A DNA stretch of 64,000 bases from Phytophthora sp. 'mugwort' (GCA_033558025.1 JAUCEF010000014.1:4154001-4218000); one strand, 5' to 3'; positions 10,475-21,459 are shown, counted from the first letter of the stretch. Notes: generated by a model not told the origin, from the sequence alone. Made by a program: numbers and translations.

Positions 10475-11053
10475 ATGTTCAGCAACAACAAGATATTCGC
10501 ACTTTGCACCGCCGTCGCGTCTCTTTCGAACGGTGTGCACGCCGAGAGTCAAGTGGCCGAGACGTTTGGCCTACTTGGCATCCCCGGCGTCGGTGTGGGT
10601 GTTCCTGGCGTCGCCAGCGTCGGAGTGGGTGCTCCTGGCTTCTTCGGTCCAGGCGTCAGTGTCGGTGTCCCGGGCGTCGCCAGCGTCGGGGTCGGCGTCG
10701 GTGTTCCCGGTGCCGTGGGCGTGAACGGCGTTGGTGTCGGCGTTGGCGTGGAAGCTCCCGTTGGTGTGGATCGTGTCCATGTCGGTGCACCTGCCACCGT
10801 TGTCCACGATGGTGTCGACGTTGGCGTTGGTACCGGTGGCAACGGCAACGGTTACTCGAGCAAGACTGTGACCGTAACGAGCAATGATGGCGCGGCAACT
10901 GCGAAGACGTCCACCAGCACGGGTGGTGCGTCTACGAGTGCCACCGCCAGCGCCTCGGCGAATGCCAACGCGAACGCGAATGCGAAGACCGGAACCGGTG
11001 GTACGAGTGCGACGTCTCAGAAGGCGTACCGCAAACTTCGTTCGGCAAAGTGA
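10475..11053 (+). CDS. Secreted elastin-like protein, copy 6 (E192K)
   Basis: One residue differs from copy 1: the final Glu is Lys (AAG). Silent changes near 10575 and 10770 are shared with copy 3. Confidence 0.9.
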   Translation: MFSNNKIFALCTAVASLSNGVHAESQVAETFGLLGIPGVGVGVPGVASVGVGAPGFFGPGVSVGVPGVASVGVGVGVPGAVGVNGVGVGVGVEAPVGVDRVHVGAPATVVHDGVDVGVGTGGNGNGYSSKTVTVTSNDGAATAKTSTSTGGASTSATASASANANANANAKTGTGGTSATSQKAYRKLRSAK

Positions 11054-12634
11054 GCAGACGAGTCGTCACCAATGTTGTGACGCTGAAGCTGGACAGGAGC
11101 TCGAAGCTCCTTGGAAGACGTGTAGCGTATCACTCGATTTTTTACATGTATAGTGCCGTGAAAACAAGTTTTGCTCGATTAATTGTCTTTAGTGGATATT
11201 AGGTAGACTTCATCCAGGTGTTGCTTACGAGAAAAGTCGAGCAGCACCGGTTGACTTTCTAACTAATTGTATTTCAGCCGTCTTCTCCCTGGGAGACAGC
11301 AGTCCGAGGAAGTGCTTTTCGAATTGCACAAACAGAAGTATCTTCACGTGAAGGGAGGGCATCATGCGGGCGCAGACAGAAGGCGTCGTCGGGCGACGGT
11401 CTTCCAGCTACTAGTGGACAATTTTGTGTAAGCTCTACGAGTATGTGACAGACAGCCACTGTGCGCTCAAACTTAGTCTGTGTTCAGTATCAATCGGATT
11501 CAGACTAACTAAGGAGCTAGGTATTCGTGATTAGTCTAGAAGTCAAGGAATCCGGGAAGGAGTTCTTTTTGAAGTTGGCTGCCGGTGCGCTGATCAACGT
11601 GATACTACATATACTATCAGCTATGATGCGCTGTGGTTTGTCGGCGAAAGCTGGGCCACAGAACTTTTCCACACTTGCAGGATTTGGGAAGGAGAATCCG
11701 TTCGAATTTGCAGGTCGCAATAGAGCAATAACGAATTGTCGAGTGACCAGGACTTAACAGTGACGATGGACGTTGTCGAGGAGGTACTCACCTAGATCAC
11801 TCGTAGCATTGCACCCTGAATTTCATACTAGTTTTGGTGACCACAGTCAGCCTCTGCAGAATTAGTCTCTACAGATTATCGCCAGACTAGTATATGATCT
11901 TCAGATAAAAAAAAATGATATATTCTCTTAAAAAAACAGTATTTTATTGGTAAGATATACCGTGTTACTATTTCTCTCTCTTAAACCATTCATGGACAAA
12001 GGAGGCGATTTGAAACGCAAGCTATGCCATTCGGAGCAGTGGTGGATGAGTGAGATCTTCCATCGTGCGTTAGTAGGCCTTGGTTCAGCCAGGTCACTAA
12101 ACAGACTGCGCCACGCCAATTACTTGCTGGCATTTTGCACCAGCATATCGCTAAGACTGAAGCATTCTTTTAATGAGATCGAGAAACTGATGTCAAAAAT
12201 ATGGTTGATGTTGAAGTACCTACATAGCGTGAACGCAAAACTTTCTAAGAAAGTTTGCGCCGTCACAGGGGAAACGCGGTCAGGCTACTGCTTCGTGCGC
12301 CTACACGACTATGGGAGTATTCTCTTCTGGTACTTCAGGTTGTGGTGCTCGAGAAAAAGCTTCCTCAGTTTGCTGTATCCACGGAAAAGACAGCTGACGT
12401 GGAGTTAGTTAGAACGTCGATCAGTGTTGATCGACTTTTATGGTAAGCTCTAGCTGGAGGAAGTCTTTAAACCGCAGTAAACCTATCTAATATCCACTGA
12501 AGACAATTAATCGAGCAAAACTTGTTTTCACGGCACTATACATGTACTAATCGAGTGATACGCTACACGTCTTCCAAGGAGCTTCGAGCTCCTGTCCAGC
12601 TTCAGCGTCACAACATTGGTGACGACTCGTCTGC
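11054..12634 (+). repeat. Tail-to-tail spacer S1d, interior flipped relative to its edges
   Basis: Edges are of the X-left/Y-right type (GATTTTTTACATG at 11136-11148, CATGTACTAATCGAG at 12541-12555), exactly as in S1b. The interior runs Y to X as in S1a and S1c (TTAGGTAGACTTC from about 11199; AAACCGCAGTAAACC before the right edge). A 3-bp and a 1-bp deletion near 11597 and 11722 truncate the 90-codon frame. Both flanking genes (copies 6 and 7) carry E192K. Confidence 0.85.
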
Positions 12635-13213
12635 TCACTTTGCCGAACGAAGTTTGCGGTACGCCTTCTGAGACGTCGCACTCGTACCACCGGTTCCGGT
12701 CTTCGCATTCGCGTTCGCGTTGGCATTCGCCGAGGCGCTGGCGGTGGCACTCGTAGACGCACCACCCGTGCTGGTGGACGTCTTCGCAGTTGCCGCGCCA
12801 TCATTGCTCGTTACGGTCACAGTCTTGCTCGAGTAACCGTTGCCGTTGCCACCGGTACCAACGCCAACGTCGACACCATCGTGGACAACGGTGGCAGGTG
12901 CACCGACATGGACACGGTCCACACCAACGGGAGCTTCCACGCCAACGCCGACACCAACGCCGTTCACGCCCACGGCACCGGGAACACCGACGCCGACCCC
13001 GACGCTGGCGACGCCCGGGACACCGACACTGACGCCTGGACCGAAGAAGCCAGGAGCACCCACTCCGACGCTGGCGACGCCAGGAACACCCACACCGACG
13101 CCGGGGATGCCGAGTAGGCCAAACGTCTCGGCCACTTGACTCTCGGCGTGCACACCGTTCGAAAGAGATGCGACGGCGGTGCAAAGTGCGAATATCTTGT
13201 TGTTGCTGAACAT
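12635..13213 (-). CDS. Secreted elastin-like protein, copy 7 (E192K)
   Basis: Ends in Lys like copy 6, its mirror partner across S1d. A silent change near 13169 (GAGATGCG on the plus strand) is shared with copy 8 (CGCATCTC near 14194), its partner across S2d. Confidence 0.9.
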   Translation of the reverse strand: MFSNNKIFALCTAVASLSNGVHAESQVAETFGLLGIPGVGVGVPGVASVGVGAPGFFGPGVSVGVPGVASVGVGVGVPGAVGVNGVGVGVGVEAPVGVDRVHVGAPATVVHDGVDVGVGTGGNGNGYSSKTVTVTSNDGAATAKTSTSTGGASTSATASASANANANANAKTGTGGTSATSQKAYRKLRSAK

Positions 13214-13305
13214 GGTCGTGGTTGTTGAAGTGGTTCAATAGAACGAGTAAGGATTTGCTCTTGAGAAAGTTGGTTCGAGTGGATGAGCTCGCAGGAGTGA
13301 GTCGT

Positions 13306-13314
13306 AGAATGAGC
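13306..13314 (-). promoter_or_regulatory. Oomycete initiator of copy 7
   Basis: GCTCATTCT on the minus strand, A-type. Confidence 0.65.
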
Positions 13315-14051
13315 ACTGAGTGGCGGCAGGCAGACTTAGTACGTGCCATGCCATTAGCCATGTGGGCTTTGCTGTTCCTGTTAGGCGGCGGGAAAGTGTG
13401 GACGATGGAGCTGTATTTCTTGCGATCCCCTGGCGAATATACGGAGGCCCCATATGTGCCTGAAATGATTGGCTATGTTTGTGCCCTGCGTCGAGAGGGT
13501 CCCATACGGAGAGAACATACACATGCGGTCACTCCGAGCGCCTCGACGCGACTGCAGCAGTGCGCTCATTATCCTGAAGCTTCAGGTTTCTCGGTCTCTA
13601 CATTTCTTATTCATATTCCTCGACTTCCATCAATTCCAAAACCAGCCGCTGTTATTATACGGGCACCAGATGGTCATGCGCCGAGCGAGTTGTATATACA
13701 TGTAGCAGCTCGAGTTCGTCTCCAGCTTGGCTGCTTCATATTCGACCGCTAATATACTACGTTTTGTATTCCTGAAGTTGAAGCTGCACTATTGACATGG
13801 AGCACACCGTATGCTGGAATGGACACTACAATTTCCACTGTGTCAAGGCGACCCACGATGTTCGCCGGAGCCTCTTTAAAGATGATGTACTACACTGTAT
13901 TGATATCACCAAACTATACCTGAAAGGGTGGCAATCACCAAGATGGCACCTTTCGCAGCCACCGTCAACCGTATCTCTCCAAAACAAGACTATCCCACCA
14001 GCTCTTGCTGCGTCGTAGCCATTTCACGAGCCCTTGGAGCCGCCACTCAGT

Positions 14052-14060
14052 GCTCATTCT
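14052..14060 (+). promoter_or_regulatory. Oomycete initiator of copy 8
   Basis: GCTCATTCT followed by ACAACTCACTCC (B-type), with A-type leader sequence farther downstream. Confidence 0.65.
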
Positions 14061-14152
14061 ACAACTCACTCCTTCGAGCTCATCCACTCGAACCAACTTT
14101 CTCAAGAGCAAATCCTTACTCGTTCTATTGAACCACTTCAACAACCACGACC

Positions 14153-14731
14153 ATGTTCAGCAACAACAAGATATTCGCACTTTGCACAGCCGTCGCATCT
14201 CTTTCGAACGGTGTGCACGCCGAGAGTCAAGTGGCCGAGACGTTTGGCCTACTCGGCATCCCCGGCGTCGGTGTGGGTGTTCCTGGCGTCGCCAGCGTCG
14301 GAGTGGGTGCTCCTGGCTTCTTCGGTCCAGGCGTCAGTGTCGGTGTCCCGGGCGTCGCCAGCGTCGGGGTCGGCGTCGGTGTTCCCGGTGCCGTGGGCGT
14401 GAACGGCGTTGGTGTCGGCGTTGGCGTGGAAGCTCCCGTTGGTGTGGACCGTGTCCATGTCGGTGCACCTGCCACCGTTGTCCACGATGGTGTCGACGTT
14501 GGCGTTGGTACCGGTGGCAACGGCAACGATTACTCGAGCAAGACTGTGACCGTAACGAGCAATGATGGCGCGGCTACTGCAAAGACGTCCACCAGCACGG
14601 GTGGTGCGTCTACGAGTGCCACCGCCAGCGCCTCGGCGAATGCCAACGCGAACGCGAATGCGAAGACCGGAACCGGTGGTACGAGTGCGACGTCTCAGAA
14701 GGCGTACCGCAAACTTCGTTCGGCAGAGTGA
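14153..14731 (+). CDS. Secreted elastin-like protein, copy 8 (G126D)
   Basis: The last copy before the array ends. Gly126 is Asp (GGT to GAT at 14528) in the NGNGYSSK segment; the tail is SAE. The first downstream hairpin is broken (14755, T to C). This copy has the most private differences, as expected for an end unit that exchanges less often. Confidence 0.9.
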   Translation: MFSNNKIFALCTAVASLSNGVHAESQVAETFGLLGIPGVGVGVPGVASVGVGAPGFFGPGVSVGVPGVASVGVGVGVPGAVGVNGVGVGVGVEAPVGVDRVHVGAPATVVHDGVDVGVGTGGNGNDYSSKTVTVTSNDGAATAKTSTSTGGASTSATASASANANANANAKTGTGGTSATSQKAYRKLRSAE

Positions 14732-15347
14732 GCAGACGAGTCGTCACCAATGTTGCGACGCTGAAGCTGGACAGGAGCTCGAAGCTCCTTGGAAGACGTG
14801 TAGCGTATCACTCGATTTTTTACATGTATAGTGCCGTGAAAACAAGTTTTGCTCGATTAATTGTCTTCAGTGGATATTAGATAGGTTTACTGCGGTTTAA
14901 AGACTTCCTCCAGCTAGAACTTACCATAAAAGTCGATCAACACTGATCGACGTTCTAACTAACTTCACGTCAGCTGTCTTTTCCGTGGATACAGCAAACT
15001 GAGGAAGCTTTTTCTCGAGCACCACAACCTGAAGTACCAGAAGAGAATACTCCCATAGTCGTGTAGGCGCACGAAGCAGTAGCCTGACCGCGTTTCCCCT
15101 GTGACGGCGCAAACTTTCTTAGAAAGTTTTGCGTTCACGCTATGTAGGTACTTCAACATCAACCATATTTTTGACATCAGTTTCTCGATCTCATTAAAAG
15201 AATGCTTCAGTCGTAGCAATATGCTGGTGCAAAATGCCAGCAAGTAATTGGCGTGGCGCAGTCTGTTTAGTGACCTGGTTGAACCAAGGCCTACTAACGC
15301 ACGATGGAAGATCTCACTCATCCACCACTGCTCCGAATGGCATAGCT
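14732..15347 (-). repeat. Tail-to-tail spacer S1e, truncated
   Basis: X edge and X interior as in S1b, cut after GAATGGCATAGCT. In complete copies the sequence continues TGCGTTTCAAATCGCC. Unrelated sequence starts at about 15348. Confidence 0.85.
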
Positions 15348-16049
15348 AGCGCTTCTAAGAAAAAAAATCGTTGCGTTGCCGTTACGGTATTTTAATGGAG
15401 AGAAGTGGCGCACATTGGAGGGATGTTCCGGTTTCCGGATGAAGCGATAGGAGTTTTCGTAACTTACGGTATTCGTAGAGATCAGAAACAAGGGTTCCCA
15501 GCAACGGACAGGCAGCTAGGGCATGTCAGAGCCCACATTTGAGTTTCCTCGTCCCGATAATTTCCAAGCTGCTCCTCGATACTCTTCTTTCAACGTCGTA
15601 GCTATGACAAGTCTACCCGTTACCACCGGTGCGATTCGTTGGACCAGCCCATGTTCCGGCACGTGAAGGCTTCGCTTAACCTATTGATAGTCTAGGTACA
15701 CGGCACGACGGCCTCCGTTCGGTGAACATGGCCTGACGCCAGCGAGGCCGCCCCTGAACTCGATGTGAAGGTTTTCCTACTGCGCTATCGGATAGTGAGC
15801 AGGGAGGAGGTTGACCTGTGGCCTGGTTCACACGTCAGGGATCCAATCGCCTTAGTACAAACAAGTGGAGAAGTTAACGACCAGTAGGCGTACGGGTTGG
15901 TTACCGGTTACAGCATGCAAGGCAATTTGGCCCTACTACACGTCCGCTTCGCGGCGCCTTCGACAGAGATCGCCGTTGATCGCTTAGAACTAGACGCCAA
16001 ATATCATGTTTCGACGCAATCCGACGCAAAAAAATCATCGACAAACTTC
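15348..16049. other. No recognisable gene
   Basis: Unique sequence between the array break and a retroelement remnant. Only short frames occur. I recognise no domain, RNA or terminal repeat. Confidence 0.5.
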
Positions 16050-16946
16050 ACCGGAAAACCATTCTCTTGGGCAGCCTAAAATAAAAGTTCTATCCCAGCT
16101 CGAATGTCCTCCTCATCATTTAGGTCAGAGCAAGCATCGTCCTCAGTATCGAAGGTTAATAGTCTTGCTCAGAATAGCCACCAACAAGTTGCTCTAGTTG
16201 GCGAGTGACATCAAAATCTACGATCGCAAGACATCGTTGCCAACAACGGACTCATCCTCATCCTCCTCAATAATGAGGCAGGTCACAGATTCAGCAGGTT
16301 CCACGGGACCTGAGGCGGTATGTAGTCGAATCTTGCAGTCGAATAGACTCGCGAGACTCCACATCATGACTGCCAACTGCTTTGCCCAGGATAGGTTTCT
16401 CCGACGTCATAGCATCCACACCCTTTCCAAGCTGAACGAGCTTCTCAAAGTTCTTGCGACTAATCAGACCCCAATCAGAGCCGGTATCCGCGCAGTAGCG
16501 CAGCTCAAGAGAGTCGATCAGTCTGATGGTGTGTATTCTACCCGAACGCTCCTCGATCCGTTTCATACGTCCTCGGTCAGGGCGCTTGGTATGAAACTTC
16601 TTTGGTTGTTCCTTCCTTCCCTCGGACGTAGCATTCGGACACTTAGCCACATAGTGTGGTCCACCAAACTTCAAGCATCGATCCTTTGAAGCCGCAGGTC
16701 GAATTTTCTCCGCCGCTTGCTGCACATCAGATCGCAGAACGCGATCTGCTACGTCACTACGATCCCGTTTTTGCTCAGCCGAACCGCGTTGGCAACGGCT
16801 GCGCTGGTCAACTGGGCCTGTGCGATTCTGCAGCTTTGTAGGCTTGACTGACTTATCGAACTGCTCGTCATAGCGAGCACGTTTACGCCGGCAAAAATCA
16901 CGGTCCTACTCCAACATTTCTCCAGCACCAGGTTGACAACTTTCAC
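16050..16946 (-). pseudogene. Retroelement gag-protease remnant
   Basis: A 144-codon frame (16291-16725) has a degenerate zinc knuckle (CLKFGGPHYVAKCP, second Cys lost), a basic linker, and an aspartic-protease-like YCADTGSDWG motif. Downstream, the translated sequence continues with an acidic segment and VGNDVLRS followed by stops. Gag-like sequence upstream (16749-16946) is in another frame. No LTRs or reverse transcriptase are visible. It is a decayed fragment of a Gypsy/Pao-type element; the exact clade is not determinable. Confidence 0.6.
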
Positions 16947-17839
16947 TCATCACTGCAGGCATCTGGGGCTTGGAAACAATCCATTTTCACTTCCGACTTC
17001 AATTATCCAGGCGACAGTGATTCAATTAGCGGCTTGCATTTCTCCTTCGCACCGTGCTTGACCTCAAAACAAGCTACTAGTCCATGCTATTCAATGAGCT
17101 GGTTGTACAGCATGAAGTATTTCAGCACTTGCTCGCATCAGTGTTAGTCATATCAAAGCGAAGCGCTAGACCAAACAGTCGATCAACATTAGGTATTGTA
17201 CTGGCGAGAATTAATGATTCCAGAAAGTATGCTGCCATATGGAGGTCTTAAACTACGAAAAATAATATTGATTAAAGGTAGTTTTGAGCGTAGATTCTAA
17301 AAATGATGTCGTTTTGGCTCAATTCGTCGTCGTTTTAGAGATATAAAGCGTTAAATATCATGTCCCTGGATCTTCAGCGACTGGGTTGCAGCAAATAAAG
17401 AGATTGATTGAATAATTTGGACAAAAACATACGACTTACATGAGAAAGGACATATTTGCAGTCAGGAGTTGCACCAATTTCCGCAATCCAAGAGGAAAAA
17501 TAATTATTTTTTGGAAGTTTTTGTCCGGGGACGGCGGCTGACATGGATGGATTAATAAACCTTCCCGGACGGTTACTTATTCTATTAGCTACACTATAAT
17601 AGTTTAACCCATACTAACTAGTGTCGTCTACGTACACCGTGTAGCTAAGCTACTCGATAATAACTCCGCAATGGTTAGGGTAGTATGGCTGTGCAGCAAG
17701 ATTTTCAAAAAAGTTGGATTTGTTGCCGCAGAGAGCGGAAGTTACCTTTAATGTGTTCTGAAGCGGAGAAGTTCTTGCTAGCATAGTAAGAAGTCATATT
17801 GATGAAACATGCACCATGAAAAAGTAGTTACTGTTACGA
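16947..17839. other. AT-rich stretch without genes
   Basis: Only short frames and A/T-rich tracts (for example AATAATTATTTTTT near 17500). Nothing identified. Confidence 0.5.
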
Positions 17840-19412
17840 CTAGCTCTGTGTCGGATTCGATTTCTGAAGAACTCGATCGCGGACCTTGGAAGATGTGGGT
17901 GCAAACTCTCCATTGCGCCACACGGAGTGAAAGATCTGCGAGCACGTAAGTCCTGGGTTCGACGGGTGGTTCCTTACCTTGTTGCACATGAAGAGAAGTC
18001 CTCGCCGGTTTGTAGAGCACTTCTGACAGTACCATGTCGTTGCCCCAGGCCGCTTTCTGCCTTCCTCGCGCGCCAGCAGTGCGCATACCCTGCACTGCCG
18101 CTGCCGCAAGCATGTTACCCCATTGTTGACTCTCGTGTCGGTGATCTGCACCAGAGTGTGCTCTTAAGGCACCATCAGTGTCCCATCTCTCTCCGCTGAC
18201 GTAGCTACCCTTCGTGCAGACTGGCGCGGAGTTGTCGTCGTGAAGTCGGTCTCGCTGCTTGCAATAAGGGCTTCGTGCAGTCCAGCCAGAAAGGCGTAGT
18301 GGAACATCTTCCTCTTCTTCCTCTTCTCGCTAATACAGCTGTGAATTATATACGCGTTGACGATAGCAATGTCCACATGACCTAAAAACAACAAGGGATA
18401 ATACTTCTTGAAGCTATGTGATACAACAGACAGTGTCAGTATAACATCAGTAAAATCAATCATCCCGTACAGCATAAACCAACGTGGAACATACCGTGCA
18501 CTCAGCTGGAGTGAGTATGATTGAAGTCTTACCTCGGACCCGTTTTTCAAGACCCAACGCCGCTGCCATTTCCGCTAATTCGTAGGGAGCTCCTCTTGCT
18601 CTTCATCATCTTCCTCTGAAGATGAGACATCGTCTAGGACATCTTCTACTTCTGATGCTGCTTCTTGATCTGATCCCAAGCTCGGATCTCCGTCTGAGGT
18701 GAAAAGGTTGGGGGAACAGTCGGTGTGAAGCATACATTATAGATGGGAAAGAACTGCAGGATCTGGTAGATGCATCCGTTGCTGTGGTAGGCGAAGACGC
18801 AGCCGCTGCCACATCATCGTGTTCCTCTCTCTCGTCGACATCAGGCGTGTATTTACTGTTGCTGTCAGAGAGCGAATGAGCACATGTCAGAATATTCACA
18901 CCTTCCCCGTCAGCATAAAATATGTATTACCATCCCTGCATGCAGCGGAAGAAGCTCGACCCTTACGAGTGCACTTTGGCCGTGGTGGAGTACTCACTGA
19001 GCGGCATCTTCTCGCAAACGCTCTGCAACACGTAAGCAGCACTTGAGGGAGCGAGCGCAACGATATAATGAGGGCACGAACTTACTTTTACGGCTGCTGT
19101 CCTCTGCTGCTGGCAATCCCTCCTTCTCGTCGGGAAATACTCGACTGCATAGGTCCTTGTCCGACCGAATGTAGTCCACAAGCTCCTGCTCGTTACTAAA
19201 ATAGTCCACGCCGTGCTCGCCTGTCTTGCGAGAGCGCCCAGGTTTGATGTAATCGTGCCTATAACAGCAAAGCAACGTAGGTCAGCTAACCCGTGAGAGA
19301 AGAGCGTGTTTCTATCGACGTACCCATAGCCCAGGCCCCGAGATGGAAGTGATTTCCAGTGTTCACGGCGGAGAAATCTCCATACAAGCTTGAAGTCGAT
19401 GTCCCTGTCCAT
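17840..19412 (-). pseudogene. piggyBac-like transposase, internally deleted
   Basis: The N-terminal part (19412 to about 18994) has DFKLVWRFLRREHW and GVDYFSNEQELVDYIRSDKDL, as in oomycete piggyBac-like proteins. An acidic stretch (18606-18899, EREEHDDV) follows. The C-terminal part has YYPLLFLGHVDIAIVNAYII (within 18164-18550) and a Cys-rich zinc finger (17840-18151: RQRQCRVCALL, WYCQKCS, CNKVRNH, TCSQIFH). Most of the central DDD catalytic region is missing, and parts lie in different frames. TTAA target sites could not be assigned. Confidence 0.7.
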
Positions 19413-19780
19413 TGGCGCGCTGATTTCGAAATGGCACCGCGCGTCCAGCAGCGAGTGAGTGATGACGAAGAATAAAATTTTTGAATTTATGTCTATTTTT
19501 ACACCTAACCCCCGTTGAAGGGCCAATCCAAACGACGGTTTGATAGCATTCCACCAATCAAATGAATGGATTTTTATGCCGTTGTAACCTTCTAGCAAAC
19601 CCTTCAAAACAGCTCATACATTTTTTTTTTAAATTATTCAAGATATCGTTATAACTTCCGTGTCAGCATATAATGTCGGTGAAAACTCCCGTCTTCGGAG
19701 GGTTAATCATCTGATCTTTTTCGACGTCGGAGCCGTCATCGACTGTTACTTTTCCGCGAATGTTCGAGAGCATACTGTGC
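19413..19780. other. Gap between transposon remnants
   Basis: The minus strand stays open into a longer frame (to 19607), but the N-terminal extension has no recognisable similarity. A T-rich tract is at 19621-19633. Confidence 0.4.
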
Positions 19781-21302
19781 TCAAGTTAAACATGAATTCG
19801 CCCACTGCTTCGCTAGTTGCTTTAAGGTAAGCGTCCTCGTTTTCTGAATTCGACGGAGCACAATTAGCCATTGTGTGTTGACCGCGTCCAGCCCATCTTT
19901 CACCTTTTGAATTGTCTCCGCTGTGTTTGAGGCTGGATTTCGAGCAATTGATCCCTCTATTTGTGCCCAAATCAGCTTAATTGGTTGTAAGGTTGGGTGG
20001 TACGGTTGGGTGTAGTAAACGAGATGATCATACGCTACCGCAAGCTCAGCAGCTCTGTAGCTGGGCACTGGGCGATGAGTGTCGATAATTCTCACAAGAT
20101 CATCATTGATCATACTGAAATCTATGTCAACACTAACTGTGTGTGTTAGTAAAACGACAATATTTAGAAAAAAGGTGTAAAAAAAAAAAAAAACGAAAAT
20201 AAATTGTACCGGTGGTGCGCAGCCATGTAATAATCTCATCTCTCCTGTTTCCTTTGGTCGGATCCTTGTCGTACTGGCGCTTGTGGTAGGAAGCACCATC
20301 CATGTGGATGCTGCAGTACTTCGATTGTAGCGTCTTGCAAAAATGTTCGAACCACTTTTCGAACAGCTGTGCGTTCAAATTGCCGTGATAGTCGTCGTCT
20401 TCCCAGTGTTTGGGTTTTAAGGCCGCATTCCACACTTTATGGGTGTCATCTACAAAATTCCCAGTCGTAATTGCTCCATTTGTCTTTATTATTCCTGCAG
20501 CAACAATGCATGCTCTTCATAATGAACCAATGCATGACATATTCGTAAGTACGATTCCATATTAATTAATGAGCGAAATTCGTACCGAGCACACTTGCCA
20601 GATTTGGCATACCGGATTTTGTCTGCGGTCAACCACGTCTTGCCTGTGACGCGGTTAGCATTGCAGAAAGATTCGTCCAGGTATACTTCTGGTCGATTCA
20701 CTCCTGAATAGAGCTTCCCGTCGCGGTCGTAGAGTAGAAGCCGGTTGGCCACTTTCTTTTCCAGATATTTGGCTCTCAAAGCCGGATTGCCGGCACTTTC
20801 CATATAAATACGACGCTTTTCACCCTTTACATGACGACAGCTGAGTTCCTTCGTTAAATCAAACGTCGAGGTTGTGCATCGTTTAAACGTGGTTGCAATT
20901 GGTTGGACTGTGATTGGAATCGCTTGCTTGTTTTTGGCTGGTAACATTGTCATTAACAGTGGGTGCAATTTCTTCAGCCGGAAATGCACTGTTCCTTTCT
21001 TTCCCTAGAACGCTTGGCTTCAACATTCTGATTATAAAATGTATAAAGTTAACATATATGTTGCTGTTAGATAGAATACACATGAAGGTCACGGACTCAA
21101 AGAAGTTGGTCGGGTCATCCTTGTAGTCTCCCCACATGCGCGTCGCCGTTGCAGTCGTAATGCCAATACATTTATAAACTAATTCTTCGTCTGGATGCCC
21201 TTGTAGTTGCCTTTGAGCTTCTCTAGCTTGAAAAACTGGTAGCATTTTACTAAGCCACTTCTCTTGTATGGTCAGTTCATGGCGGGGTTCCTCCTCGTCC
21301 AT
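19781..21302 (-). pseudogene. IS630/Tc1-like DDE transposase, degenerate
   Basis: Starting at the ATG at 21302 (MDEEEPRHELTIQEKWLS), pieces in different frames give a helix-turn-helix-like region, YLDESFCNAN (first Asp, near 20670), MDGASYHKRQ (second Asp, near 20290) and PTLQPIKLIWAQIEGSI (near 19970-20000). The last motif normally reads NPIE-x-x-W, where Glu is the third catalytic residue; here it is Lys. An A16-type homopolymer at 20180-20195 and a T-rich tract interrupt the frame, perhaps within an intron. No terminal repeats were found. Confidence 0.65.
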
Positions 21303-21459
21303 GTTGCCCAAAAGTGCGCATGCGGTGAAATTTATATATATGGTAGCCAAGATGGTAAGCTCACTAACGAATATAATTAGAACTGCAACGAACACGACGC
21401 CAGATCACAAATAGATTTTTGTAATGGGGCGTGTTCCTGATGAATGGCCCATGATCAGT

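Larger units (their letters stand above)
13214..14152 (+). repeat. Head-to-head spacer S2d, A to B interior with A-type right edge
   Basis: Interior runs A to B as in S2a. The last ~60 bp before copy 8 (CGAACCAACTTTC ... AATCCTTACTCG, about 14090-14123) are A-type, not B-type, so a short exchange with an A promoter has occurred next to copy 8. Confidence 0.8.
1..15347. repeat. Array of inverted gene copies (elastin-like secreted protein)
   Basis: Eight complete and one partial copy of a 579-bp gene lie in strictly alternating orientation. Starts (ATG) are at 2173-, 3114+, 5852-, 6793+, 9535-, 10475+, 13213- and 14153+. Equivalent positions recur every 3678-3683 bp. Each gene sits in an inverted cassette of roughly 840 bp: about 113 bp of promoter, the gene, and about 150 bp after the stop that are common to all copies. 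Outside the cassette the sequence belongs to one of two spacers, S1 (tail-to-tail) or S2 (head-to-head). Copies look more than 98% identical by eye. The left end is cut by the window edge and the right end stops inside S1. Recent amplification with ongoing homogenisation is the inference. A mis-assembly is possible, but scattered single-base differences between units argue that the units are distinct. Confidence 0.95.

Noticed and set aside
1..15347. RXLR or Crinkler effector cluster
   Set aside because: The secreted protein has no RXLR, EER or LFLAK motif after the signal peptide.
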